Of a DNA stretch of 10,108 nucleotides, positions 1 to 5,563 are shown in pieces. A program made the translations under genes and the position numbers. The DNA comes from Nitrospinota bacterium (lineage in GTDB: Bacteria; Nitrospinota; Nitrospinia; UBA9942), in the NCBI GenBank assembly GCA_016234205.1, contig JACRGN010000302.1, positions 1 through 10,108 of the forward strand, given 5' to 3'. The notes below the pieces were generated by a model. That model had not been told where the DNA came from, searched no databases, and saw only the letters and a program-made list of their open reading frames with translations. Position 1 is the stretch's first letter, and the number at the start of each line of letters is the position of its first letter.

Positions 1-104
1 GCAACCTCTCTGATGGTGGTCTGCGAATAGCCCTTTTCTGAAAACACCCTGATTGCAGCCTCTAAAATACTCTCTTTTGACTCTTTTGCAGTCCTTCTGT
101 TCAT
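1..104 (-). CDS. TetR/AcrR-family transcriptional regulator, N-terminal part (continues past left edge)
   Basis: Only the first 34 codons and two bases are in the window. The translation starts MNRRTAKESKESILEAA and runs on as a helix, then VFSEKGYSQTTIREV, which is the hallmark start of the TetR DNA-binding domain: helix 1 with I-L-x-A-A, then F-x-x-x-G-Y-x-x-T-T and the first turn of the recognition unit. TetR proteins are dimeric repressors released by a small ligand; the ligand domain is outside the window, so the target is unknown. ATG at 104 is the only possible start, because the frame upstream holds no start codon before a stop at 146-144. There is no clear Shine-Dalgarno before it. 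A promoter and an operator-like dyad lie 130-180 bases upstream, suggesting autoregulation. Confidence 0.88.
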   Translation of the reverse strand, partial: MNRRTAKESKESILEAAIRVFSEKGYSQTTIREV

Positions 105-125
105 ATATAGGAAATTATAAAAACT

Positions 126-189
126 TGACAGGATTAACAGGATTTAAAAAAGCTAAAAGTAATCCTGTTTTATCCTGTATATCCTGTCT
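126..189. repeat. Inverted pair of short tandem ACAGGATT words (hairpin)
   Basis: The left arm is GACAGGATTAACAGGATT (period 9) at 127-144 and the right arm is three AATCCTGT/ATCCTGT words at 161-188. The arms are reverse complements with about one mismatch or bulge over 17 bases, around an A-rich loop of about 16 bases. In RNA this forms a long stem. It lies between the predicted TetR promoter and its start codon, so it would sit in that mRNA's leader. Confidence 0.8.
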
Positions 190-236
190 AAAATTAGGTT
201 TTTGTTCATTTTTAGACATTAATATGGTGAATCTAT

Positions 237-257
237 GTTCATGTGAACTTGTGTTCA
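237..257. promoter_or_regulatory. Operator-like overlapping palindromes GTTCA-TG-TGAAC-TTGT-GTTCA
   Basis: The word GTTCA and its complement TGAAC alternate three times: a 5+5 dyad with a 2-base centre at 237-248 and a second with a 4-base centre at 244-257. A further GTTCAT lies at 204-209. The cluster falls at or just after the -10 of the predicted minus-strand promoter for the TetR gene, the usual place for a TetR autorepression site. That this protein binds it is inference. Confidence 0.5.
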
Positions 258-286
258 TTTTATTTTAAAGATAGATTATTTGTCAA
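257..286 (-). promoter_or_regulatory. Sigma70-type promoter for the TetR gene
   Basis: On the minus strand the -35 is a perfect TTGACA (286-281), with an 18-base spacer and the -10 TAAAAT (262-257, five of six consensus). The predicted transcript would start near 250 and have a leader of about 145 bases containing the ACAGGATT hairpin. No other gene on this strand lies between it and the TetR start. Confidence 0.6.
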
Positions 287-360
287 TAAAAAACTTCTGA
301 ATTTTACAGAACCAATTTATGCAGTTTTTGGGGTAGTAAAAAATTCGCTCCGTTTTTTCT

Positions 361-1212
361 TTAATAGATTATGTCCAGTATAGTCATGAGCATTAGACCG
401 ATACTTATTATTCCGTTCACATTGAAGAATGCCACATTGACCTTTGTAAGGTCATCGGGTTTCACAATGGAGTGCTCATAATAGAGGAGTCCTGCAATCA
501 AGATAATACCGCCTACATACAGCAAACCGAGATTTCCGATAAAGAAAAGTGAAAACAGAAACAGTGTCATTATCACATGGAATAGTGCCGACAGCCTCAT
601 CGCCCTCTCAATACCAAGCTTTACAGGAAATGAAAAAAGTCCTCTTCTCTTGTCAAACTCAATATCCTGACAGGAATATATAATATCAAGACCTGCAAGC
701 CAGAATATTACGGCAAGCCCAAGAACTATAGATACCATTGAAACCTCTTCCCTTATTGCAACCCATGCCCCTATTGGTGCAAGGCTTAAAGAGAGTCCAA
801 GAATAAAATGGGAAAAGATTGTAAACCTCTTTGTGTATGAGTAAAAGAAGACAATTAGTAATGCTACAGGCGATAGGATAAGTGCCAGTCTGTTAAGCAT
901 AAAACATGAAAATATAAAAAGGAGAGCTGAAAGTAGTAGAAATATTACATAGTTTGATTTTCTTATTCTGCCCTTTGGGAGTGCCCTCTCTTTTGTCCTT
1001 GGATTTTCCCTGTCATAATCCACATCCACAATCCTGTTGAAAGACATCGCCGCACTCCTTGTACCTACCATTGATAGAAGTATCCATAATAATTTGTCTG
1101 AAGGTGGAACTCCATTAGAGGCAATAAAGGCACTCATGAGGGCAAAGGGAAGTGCAAATACAGTATGCTGAATCTTTATATCTTCAAGGAGGATTTTAAT
1201 CTTTTTCAGCAT
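361..1212 (-). CDS. ubiA: UbiA-family 4-hydroxybenzoate polyprenyltransferase (possibly the MqnP menaquinone branch)
   Basis: A 283 aa integral membrane prenyltransferase that joins a polyprenyl chain from a diphosphate donor to an aromatic acceptor in quinone synthesis. The first Mg-diphosphate motif is NRIVDVDYD (N59, D63, D67), followed by NPRTKERALPKG at 70-81. The second is DIIYSCQDIEFD at 176-187 followed by GLFSFPVKLG. The hydrophobic stretches between them fit the usual eight or nine helices, and the length is normal. The wording FNRIxDxDxD, NPRTxxRxLP and YxxQDxEFD matches the putative 4-hydroxybenzoate polyprenyltransferase subgroup, which in futalosine-pathway organisms is MqnP; choosing between ubiquinone and menaquinone needs other genes of the pathway. 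ATG at 1212 lacks an obvious ribosome site. No neighbour here belongs to quinone synthesis. Confidence 0.9.
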   Translation of the reverse strand: MLKKIKILLEDIKIQHTVFALPFALMSAFIASNGVPPSDKLLWILLSMVGTRSAAMSFNRIVDVDYDRENPRTKERALPKGRIRKSNYVIFLLLSALLFIFSCFMLNRLALILSPVALLIVFFYSYTKRFTIFSHFILGLSLSLAPIGAWVAIREEVSMVSIVLGLAVIFWLAGLDIIYSCQDIEFDKRRGLFSFPVKLGIERAMRLSALFHVIMTLFLFSLFFIGNLGLLYVGGIILIAGLLYYEHSIVKPDDLTKVNVAFFNVNGIISIGLMLMTILDIIY

Positions 1213-1309
1213 TATTCAACAAACTCACAATGTATATTACCTTTTCTTCTGTTTTTTAAAGCCCGCCAATGAGTGGTGTTATCAAGGAGTTACTATCTTA
1301 AACACCATT

Positions 1310-1538
1310 TTACGCTACTTGAAATGATAACCCAAGAGGTTGAAATTCTACCGTTTCCTGACGCTCCAATTTGTTTCTAATCTCTTCAAACCGCCTAACG
1401 GAGCCGCTCTTCGCAATGAAGGCACACATCGGCACGTACCTTTATGACTGCGTTATTAATACCTCCACGCAAGAGTTTTTCTACCTCTTTTTCTATCAGT
1501 TCACCACCACAAATCGGACACTTCTCAAACGGTCTCAT
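1310..1538 (-). pseudogene. YgiT-type (MqsA N-terminal-like) zinc-finger protein, frameshifted
   Basis: A good ribosome site (AAGGAG, 1553-1548) sits 9 bases before ATG at 1538. The frame reads MRPFEKCPICGGELIEKEVE, continues through LLRGG and DVCLHCEERLR, and hits TAG at 1397-1395 after 47 residues. Shifting frame at that point gives RFEEIRNKLERQETVEFQ then PLGLSFQVA and a stop at 1312-1310. The two CxxC pairs (C7/C10 and C39/C42) and the C-terminal tail are typical of the roughly 80 aa YgiT-type zinc-finger proteins, which are antitoxin-like and usually follow a small toxin gene. The junction lacks the YTPET-like segment expected between ERL and VRRFEE, so about 14 bases appear deleted, shifting the frame. 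No toxin partner is visible upstream, so this is probably an orphaned remnant of a toxin-antitoxin pair. Confidence 0.75.
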
Positions 1539-1604
1539 AACTATCTTCTCCTTTGAGCGGTTAACTATGTATTATTAAAAATCCCTCTTAAATAACTTAA
1601 TTTA

Positions 1605-1666
1605 GTTTAAGGTTTAGGCTGAGTTTTAGTTTTCTTAACCTTGACCTCAACCTTAACCTTCAGGTT
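1605..1666. repeat. Inverted AAGGTT / AACCTT word repeat directly after oppC
   Basis: The left arm GTTTAAGGTTTAGGCTGAG (1605-1623) pairs imperfectly with the right arm of CCTTAACC/CCTTGACC/CCTCAACC words (1634-1664). AAGGTTTAGGCTGAG against AAGGTTAAGGTTGAG differs at two of 15 positions, one tolerable as a G-U pair. The right arm runs into the oppC stop codon (1667-1665). The structure could serve as a 3' end or stabilising hairpin for the permease mRNA, but there is no clean T-tract of terminator type after it. Confidence 0.65.
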
Positions 1667-2720
1667 ATGTTCTCAGTTTCGGATTCAAGGTATCCCTGAG
1701 CCCTTCCCCGAATAGGTTGAATGCAAGGACTGTAAAGAGGATTGTTATGCCAGGGATATATGTAAGCCACGGTGCATCAAATATATATTTTTTCCCATCA
1801 GAGAGTATATTCCCCCATGTAGCATTGGGAGGAGGGACGCCAAAACCAAGAAAACTCAATGCCGATTCAGTAAGGATAGCTGTGGCAATGCCAATAGTAG
1901 CTGAGACAAGGACAGGTGCAATAGAATTCGGTAGTAGATGGAGAAGTATAATTCTGAAATCAGGGGCACCGATTGACTTTGCAGCAAGGATAAACTCCTG
2001 CTCCCTTAGAGAGAGTATGTCAGCCCTCACGAATCTTGCTGGTCCAACCCATCCTGTTATGCCTATTATTGCCATGATATTCCAGATGCTCGGAGGCAGG
2101 AGTGCAACAACAGTCAGGATAAGAAAGAATGTAGGGAAGCTGAGCTGAATATCAATAAGTGCGACAATCATGGTATCAATAGTCATGATATTGTATTTGC
2201 CAATCTTTATCATATTTTCGCCGTAAAAACCAGCAATGCCTCCAATCAATACACCGAGGATTATGGAAATACCTACAGCCACAAAACCTACCGAGAGAGA
2301 AACAATAGCACCTTGAAGCATACGGGCAAAGGTATCCCTCCCCAGTTCATCAGTGCCGAGGAGATATATCCCAAGGTAAGGGAGATTCTCTTTTGGGACA
2401 GAATCTATTGTTGGTTTTGATAATGGGGGTTTGAGTTTGTCCGGGAGCCTCACTGTATGAGGGTCAAGAATAGGCTTCTCACCGCTTGTAGTAATGATTC
2501 CCATAATGGCTAAGGCAAAGAATATTAAAAGTATGATCAGCCCCGCCATTGCCATCCCGTTACCTTTGAACACCATCCAGAAATCCTGAAAAGGTGTTCT
2601 CTCGGGGGGCATGAAGTCCTCAAAAAGAGGGTTCGAGGGTTCAAGGGTTTGAAGGTTTAAGGGTTTTTCCACTTGCCCCCTTGCCCCCTTGAATCCTTGC
2701 CCCCTTTCTTCGTTTGTCAT
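1665..2720 (-). CDS. OppC/DppC-type ABC transporter permease (peptide/nickel family)
   Basis: A 351 aa inner-membrane permease, the second of two membrane subunits of an oligopeptide-, dipeptide- or nickel-type importer. After a cytoplasmic tail and TM1 (about 56-76) comes the family signature LGTDELGRDTFARML (121-135), then TM segments, the EAA loop AAKSIGAPDFRIILLHLLPN (246-265) that contacts the ATPase, SALSFLGFGVPPPNATWGN (286-304), and the ending NLFGEGLRDTLNPK. The start ATG overlaps the oppB stop by 4 bases (ATGA) and has GAGG 8 bases upstream. Residues 6-32 (RGQGFKGARG and onward) are encoded by short-period repeat DNA and do not look like family sequence. ATG at 2612 (M37, preceded by TGAGGA) is an alternative start that would omit them. 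The substrate cannot be read from permeases alone. Confidence 0.93.
   Translation of the reverse strand: MTNEERGQGFKGARGQVEKPLNLQTLEPSNPLFEDFMPPERTPFQDFWMVFKGNGMAMAGLIILLIFFALAIMGIITTSGEKPILDPHTVRLPDKLKPPLSKPTIDSVPKENLPYLGIYLLGTDELGRDTFARMLQGAIVSLSVGFVAVGISIILGVLIGGIAGFYGENMIKIGKYNIMTIDTMIVALIDIQLSFPTFFLILTVVALLPPSIWNIMAIIGITGWVGPARFVRADILSLREQEFILAAKSIGAPDFRIILLHLLPNSIAPVLVSATIGIATAILTESALSFLGFGVPPPNATWGNILSDGKKYIFDAPWLTYIPGITILFTVLAFNLFGEGLRDTLNPKLRT
2627..2704. repeat. Short-period G/C-strand-biased repeats inside the oppC 5' end
   Basis: On the plus strand 2630-2666 is a run of degenerate GGGTTCAA/GGGTTTGAA/GGTTTAA words, and 2673-2704 is three CTTGCCCCC-like words with one CTTGAATC. AGGGTTCAAGGG and CCCCCTTGAATCC can pair, so the arrangement is again two inverted arms. 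It is translated on the minus strand as residues 6-32 of the OppC-like permease, in frame throughout. Confidence 0.75.
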
Positions 2721-3676
2721 AGTTTTATCCTCGGGTCAACGAACATATAAAGCAAATCAGACACAAATGTCCCTGCAAGAACCAATACTGCCGAGAAAAA
2801 GTTCAGTGTGATAATAATTGGAAAGTCCCTTGCAAGTATAGCCTCATATCCCATCCTCCCCATACCGGGCCATGCAAATATAGATTCAATAATAACTGAA
2901 CCGCCTATAAGTCCCGGTAAAAGCATACCGAACATAGTAACAAATGGGAGAAGTGCATTCTTTAATGCATGATTGTAATTCACCTCATCATCTGTAAGCC
3001 CCTTTGCCTTCGCAGTCCTTATATAATCCTGCCCGATAACCTCAAGCATCTGTGACCGGACATATCGGGATAGTATTGCAATGCCTGCAGTCGCCTCAAG
3101 GATGGATGGCAGGACGAGATGCCACAGCTTATCCATTGGTGTAAACGGGAAGCCGATCCCCTCCCTTCCGAAAGTCCTCATGCCGAGGACAGGGACATTG
3201 AAGACCTCTACTACAAATATAATCATCACATAGGCGAGAAAGAATCCCGGCAGGGATATAAGGGCATACGAGAGAAATGTTGTCCATCTGTCAAATGTAA
3301 AACCTCTCTTAATTGCAGCGTGTATTCCAACAGGAAATGCCAGACACCATGTAAGTATTGTCCCTACAAAAAACAATAAGAGACTATTATAAAACCTCTC
3401 TGTTATCTTCCCCATGACAGGCTGGTTGTCTTTAAATGATTTTAAGTTTCCTGTGAATAGCTTTTTAAAAAAGAGGAGATACTGTGTATGTAGCGGCTTA
3501 TCAAGGTCAAATGCCGCCCTGTATCTCTCCAGATCATCCTTTGTAAAACGGGGATTAAGAGGATTTATCTGGCTCGGCTCACCTGGTGCAAGATGGATGA
3601 TTAAAAATGAAATGACCGAGACAAAGAAGAGTGTAATAAATTTTTTATAAAGACTCTTTACAGTAAATACGAGCAT
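2717..3676 (-). CDS. OppB/DppB-type ABC transporter permease (peptide/nickel family)
   Basis: A 319 aa inner-membrane permease, the first membrane subunit of the same importer as the downstream OppC-like protein. TM1 (about 12-30) leads into HLAPGEPSQINPLNPR, where family members carry PGDP-like sequence. The EAA loop is YIRTAKAKGLTDDEVNYNHA (218-237) followed by LKNALLP. The C-terminal third has ESIFAWPGMGRMGYEAI (264-280), ARDFP and LLYMFVDPRIK. Length is normal. Its stop overlaps the oppC start by 4 bases, so the two are made together. ATG at 3676 has no good Shine-Dalgarno and lies 29 bases after the small toxin-like gene, so it may be read from that gene's transcript. The ATPase and binding-protein genes usually found with such pairs are absent here. 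Confidence 0.93.
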   Translation of the reverse strand: MLVFTVKSLYKKFITLFFVSVISFLIIHLAPGEPSQINPLNPRFTKDDLERYRAAFDLDKPLHTQYLLFFKKLFTGNLKSFKDNQPVMGKITERFYNSLLLFFVGTILTWCLAFPVGIHAAIKRGFTFDRWTTFLSYALISLPGFFLAYVMIIFVVEVFNVPVLGMRTFGREGIGFPFTPMDKLWHLVLPSILEATAGIAILSRYVRSQMLEVIGQDYIRTAKAKGLTDDEVNYNHALKNALLPFVTMFGMLLPGLIGGSVIIESIFAWPGMGRMGYEAILARDFPIIITLNFFSAVLVLAGTFVSDLLYMFVDPRIKL

Positions 3677-3705
3677 AATAATTGAACATACGAACTTTAA
3701 TGTCC

Positions 3706-4041
3706 TTACAGCCTGTCATATATCTTTTGTAATTCTTTTAATACTTCTGAGATGCTTTTACCAGTAATAGCCTTATGAATTTCGGGATTTTCTATGGGAT
3801 GCTCATGCCACTCTCTTACATTATCATAATCAATACCCCATATTCTTTTCCTATTCTCAATCAGTGCAAAAGCTGTAGTTCCAGTTTGCTCGTTATAATA
3901 AATCTCAAGAAAATAAAGTTCTTTCTTTAGGAATACTCTGCCTTTAATCGTTATAATCTCCAGATGGAAATCTACCCTGTCTATAAAATCAAGCTGAGAT
4001 AGCTCATGCAGGAGCTCGTTCAAAAAGCTGTTTATATCCAT
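3706..4041 (-). CDS. Putative TumE-like (DUF6516-type) toxin of a two-gene toxin-antitoxin module
   Basis: A 111 aa soluble protein. The N-terminal helix (FLNELLHELSQLDFIDRV) leads into alternating beta-like stretches (VDFHLEIITIKGRVFLKKEL, YFLEIYYNEQTGTTAFALI), then IWGIDYDNVREWHEHPIENP (67-86) with W78, H79, H81, P82 and a later H89, and a C-terminal helix EVLKELQKIY. This order, a beta-rich core, an aromatic-D-N turn, a WHxHP motif and an amphipathic end helix, resembles TumE-family proteins as I remember them; the match is from pattern memory. It overlaps the upstream gene by 10 bases (4032-4041), as partners of such modules often do. It has no membrane segment or signal peptide. The closeness to oppB may be accidental. 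Confidence 0.5.
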   Translation of the reverse strand: MDINSFLNELLHELSQLDFIDRVDFHLEIITIKGRVFLKKELYFLEIYYNEQTGTTAFALIENRKRIWGIDYDNVREWHEHPIENPEIHKAITGKSISEVLKELQKIYDRL

Positions 4042-4337
4042 TTAGATTTAGCATCCTCGTAATATTTAAGTACGCTTTCAAGCCCTTCCCATTCCCAGAA
4101 ATCTTTTTCTACCTCATAGGAATAGACATCGGTTTTGAGTGTTTTATTCTTGCAGGCACCTTCAAATTCTTTAAAGGTCATTTTCCATTTTGATTCATAT
4201 CCCTTTATCTTCGCTTTCAAGTCGGATATTTTTAAATCAAGATATTCAGTAAGAACCCTTTTCAGCGCAGCCTCAATATCAGGAAGTTGCGTAACCTTAA
4301 TTAAAAACTCCCCTATTTGCGGAGATACTGTAATCAT
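4032..4337 (-). CDS. Small partner protein of the TumE-like gene (putative antitoxin)
   Basis: A 101 aa acidic, helical protein. Features are a DIEAALKRVLTEYLDLKISD helix (20-39), the block KIKGYESKWKMTFKEFEGAC (43-62), and YEVEKDFWEWEGLESVLKYY (74-93). The pattern of a long helix, then KYxMxFxEFE, then EVEKDxWEWE is one I associate with the small genes placed in front of TumE-type toxins, where the upstream gene is the antitoxin. No classical DNA-binding motif is evident. It has a very strong ribosome site, AGGAGG (4352-4347), 9 bases before ATG, whereas the overlapping downstream gene depends on coupling. A higher rate for the first gene fits antitoxin before toxin. Function is inferred from gene order and size. 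Confidence 0.55.
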   Translation of the reverse strand: MITVSPQIGEFLIKVTQLPDIEAALKRVLTEYLDLKISDLKAKIKGYESKWKMTFKEFEGACKNKTLKTDVYSYEVEKDFWEWEGLESVLKYYEDAKSKWI

Positions 4338-4566
4338 ATCCCTTTGCCTCCTTTCAATTTTTGCCCTGTATTATTATACCTTCCTTTTGTTTCTTACCGA
4401 AAGATTGAATATTGTTATCACATCTTAATAATTCTGCATCATTATATCATAAAGGTTTTTAGACACTACTGTTTTTATAATACCACATGGACAACCCTGA
4501 ACTTACGCATAAGTGCATGGTAAGAGTGTATCCTTTTTGCGAAATTTCCACTAAAAAAGTTTGCTA
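4338..4566. other. Divergent intergenic region
   Basis: AT-rich spacer between the minus-strand toxin-antitoxin-like pair and the plus-strand DUF7718/DUF5647-like pair. It holds the ribosome site and -10 of the minus pair near its left end and ends at the plus-strand promoter. Between 4400 and 4560 I see no gene, RNA or clear repeat; short translations in this stretch do not resemble proteins. Confidence 0.6.
4373..4378 (-). promoter_or_regulatory. -10 element for the toxin-antitoxin-like pair
   Basis: A perfect TATAAT on the minus strand about 35 bases before the ATG at 4337, with the AGGAGG ribosome site between. No good -35 is seen at 16-18 bases. A short dyad GTAT-AATA-ATAC (4379-4368) overlaps the -10 and could be an autoregulatory site, but the arms are only 4 bases. 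Confidence 0.4.
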
Positions 4567-4595
4567 TTGAAAGTAGATTGCTTCCGCCCTATAAT
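4567..4595 (+). promoter_or_regulatory. Near-consensus sigma70 promoter for the DUF7718/DUF5647-like pair
   Basis: -35 TTGAAA (4567-4572, five of six), a spacer of exactly 17 bases, -10 TATAAT (4590-4595, perfect). Transcription would begin near 4602, about 25 bases before the damaged start of the first gene. This is the best promoter match in the window. Confidence 0.75.
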
Positions 4596-4625
4596 AAATA
4601 ACAGTCATAAGACAGAAAGTGTTTT

Positions 4626-4943
4626 ATGTGAGAAAAAGAATTTACAAAAGAACTCAGCCCTGAAGGTGACGATAGATTAAGGATAAAAATTATTACGAAA
4701 AAAGGGTCTGTTGCTGATGTTGTTGTTCAGTACGAGTCAAAGATAAAGGATAAATGGTATCCAATAGTAAGGTATGATTGTTCACATGGTTATTTTCATC
4801 GTGACATATTGAGTCCTAAAGGAGAGGAAACAAAAAACCCTATACCTATACAAAATCTTAAAGACGCTTTAACATATGCTGAACAAGACATAAGGGATAG
4901 GTGGGAATGGTATAAAGAAAGATTTAAGAGGAGGATGAAATAA
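4626..4943 (+). pseudogene. DUF7718-like protein gene with a broken start
   Basis: An open frame ends at TAA 4941-4943 and reads back through KEFTKELSPEGDDRLRIKI, VVQYESKIKDKWYPIVRYDC, SHGYFHRDILSPKG, then DALTYAEQDIRDRWEWYKER to its end, resembling the roughly 100 aa DUF7718 proteins as I remember them. No usable start is in frame: ATG at 4626 is followed at once by TGA (4629-4631). GTG at 4628 would give MRK followed by a shift; deleting one A from the A5 run at 4633-4637 yields MRKEFTKELSPEGDD, the start expected for the family. So either one A was inserted (mutation or read error), or the start is recoded. The rest of the frame is undamaged and couples by TAATG to the next gene, which argues for recent damage or an error. 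The function of the family is unknown. Confidence 0.65.
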
Positions 4944-5158
4944 TGACAAAAAAAGAGCATGTTGAAAGAAATATCGGAATGACATTTGATTTTATAAGGC
5001 AGTTAATTGATCATCCAGAGACAATGGAATTTATGCCTGATAACATAGAACTTGATTTTATTGAAAAGGATATACCTCTTAAAACAAAAGAAATGGTGAG
5101 GGGTCAGAGAGTGGTGAGGTATAAAGTTGAGCATGTCTTTGAACAGATTAAAGCATAA
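4943..5158 (+). CDS. DUF5647-like small protein
   Basis: A 71 aa protein whose pattern MTKKEHVERNIGMTFDFIRQ, then LIDHPETMEFMPDNIELDF, then IEKDIP and a charged end, follows the DUF5647 layout as I remember it (N-terminal helix with RN-x-x-x-x-F-x-F, LI-x-HPE, IP/MPD). The family has no established biochemical role that I can state. It begins in the TAATG overlap with the DUF7718-like gene and has a strong GAGGAGG site 8 bases before ATG, inside that gene's end. The two therefore form one transcript and were probably translationally coupled. Small size, pairing and location beside a toxin-antitoxin-like module suggest a two-component accessory module, but neither protein shows a toxin motif. 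Confidence 0.65.
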   Translation: MTKKEHVERNIGMTFDFIRQLIDHPETMEFMPDNIELDFIEKDIPLKTKEMVRGQRVVRYKVEHVFEQIKA

Positions 5159-5208
5159 AAGCTGTAGCTTAATTCCATGCCAAGAAAACCAATTTTCTCT
5201 TGAACTCT

Positions 5209-5550
5209 CTAATCGCCAATTAGCTCTTTCAACTCATGATGAGGCCATGCGTTTTTAAATAGTCCTTTCATTCTTTCTTCATCATCCTTATATTTCTTAA
5301 TATGGTTTTTTATTTTTTGAATTTGTTTTTCTATTTTTTTTGATTCTTTGCAATCTCCTAAATTTTCTATTATTGCCCTAAATACTGTTAAATGAATTTT
5401 TGAAGCTATATTTCCCTTTTTTTCTATATATAACCAACATCCTATGGCAAACAAATCTGCAAGAGCTGCGTATGTGTATAACCTATTACCATCTCTTTTA
5501 TTAAGTAATTTTTTTAATAGTTCTTCATGTTTCTTAGAGATAGATGCCAT
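5209..5550 (-). CDS. Hypothetical 113 aa protein downstream of glgP
   Basis: I do not recognise this protein. It starts with a lysine-rich helix (ISKKHEELLKKLLNKRDGN), then a fairly hydrophobic stretch TYAALADLFAIGCWLYIEKK (26-45) that may be a buried helix or a single weak membrane segment, then VFRAIIENLGDCKESKKIEK, a lysine-rich coiled-coil-like region (about 70-98) and the end NAWPHHELKELIGD. It is clearly translated: AAGGAGG (5562-5556) stands 5 bases before ATG. The site lies right against the glgP stop, 13 bases away, so the gene is probably read on the glgP transcript. Its AT-rich, lysine-heavy content is more like the small accessory genes to its left than like glgP, so it may be an arrival rather than a glycogen gene. 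It converges with the DUF5647-like gene. Confidence 0.7.
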   Translation of the reverse strand: MASISKKHEELLKKLLNKRDGNRLYTYAALADLFAIGCWLYIEKKGNIASKIHLTVFRAIIENLGDCKESKKIEKQIQKIKNHIKKYKDDEERMKGLFKNAWPHHELKELIGD

Positions 5551-5563
5551 AGAATCCTCCTTG

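Noticed and set aside
126..189. CRISPR-like array at the ACAGGATT repeat
   Set aside because: The repeat unit is about 9 bases with no spacers, and the arms are inverted; it is not a CRISPR.
53..268. Plus-strand 71-codon open frame
   Set aside because: It crosses the TetR start, the ACAGGATT repeat and the operator-like region, has no ribosome site and no protein-like pattern.
332..360. A6 and T6 runs flanking a GC-rich core after the ubiA stop, looking like a terminator
   Set aside because: The core does not pair beyond one base pair; only A-T pairing of the runs remains, too weak to call.
1274..1307. Inverted repeat TGGTGTT / AACACCA with a 20-base loop just after the YgiT-type remnant
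   Set aside because: The stem is only 7 bases with a long loop, and no T-tract follows on the minus strand, so it cannot be called a terminator or attachment site.
1371..1556. Plus-strand 61-codon open frame
   Set aside because: It is antisense to the YgiT-type remnant, which explains the coding signal on the other strand.
5156..5208. Small dyads (AAGCT-GT-AGCTT and AAGAAAA/TTTTCTCTT) in the convergent gap, possible bidirectional terminator
   Set aside because: The first has a 2-base loop and 5-base arms, the second needs a bulge; neither has the GC-rich stem of a terminator.
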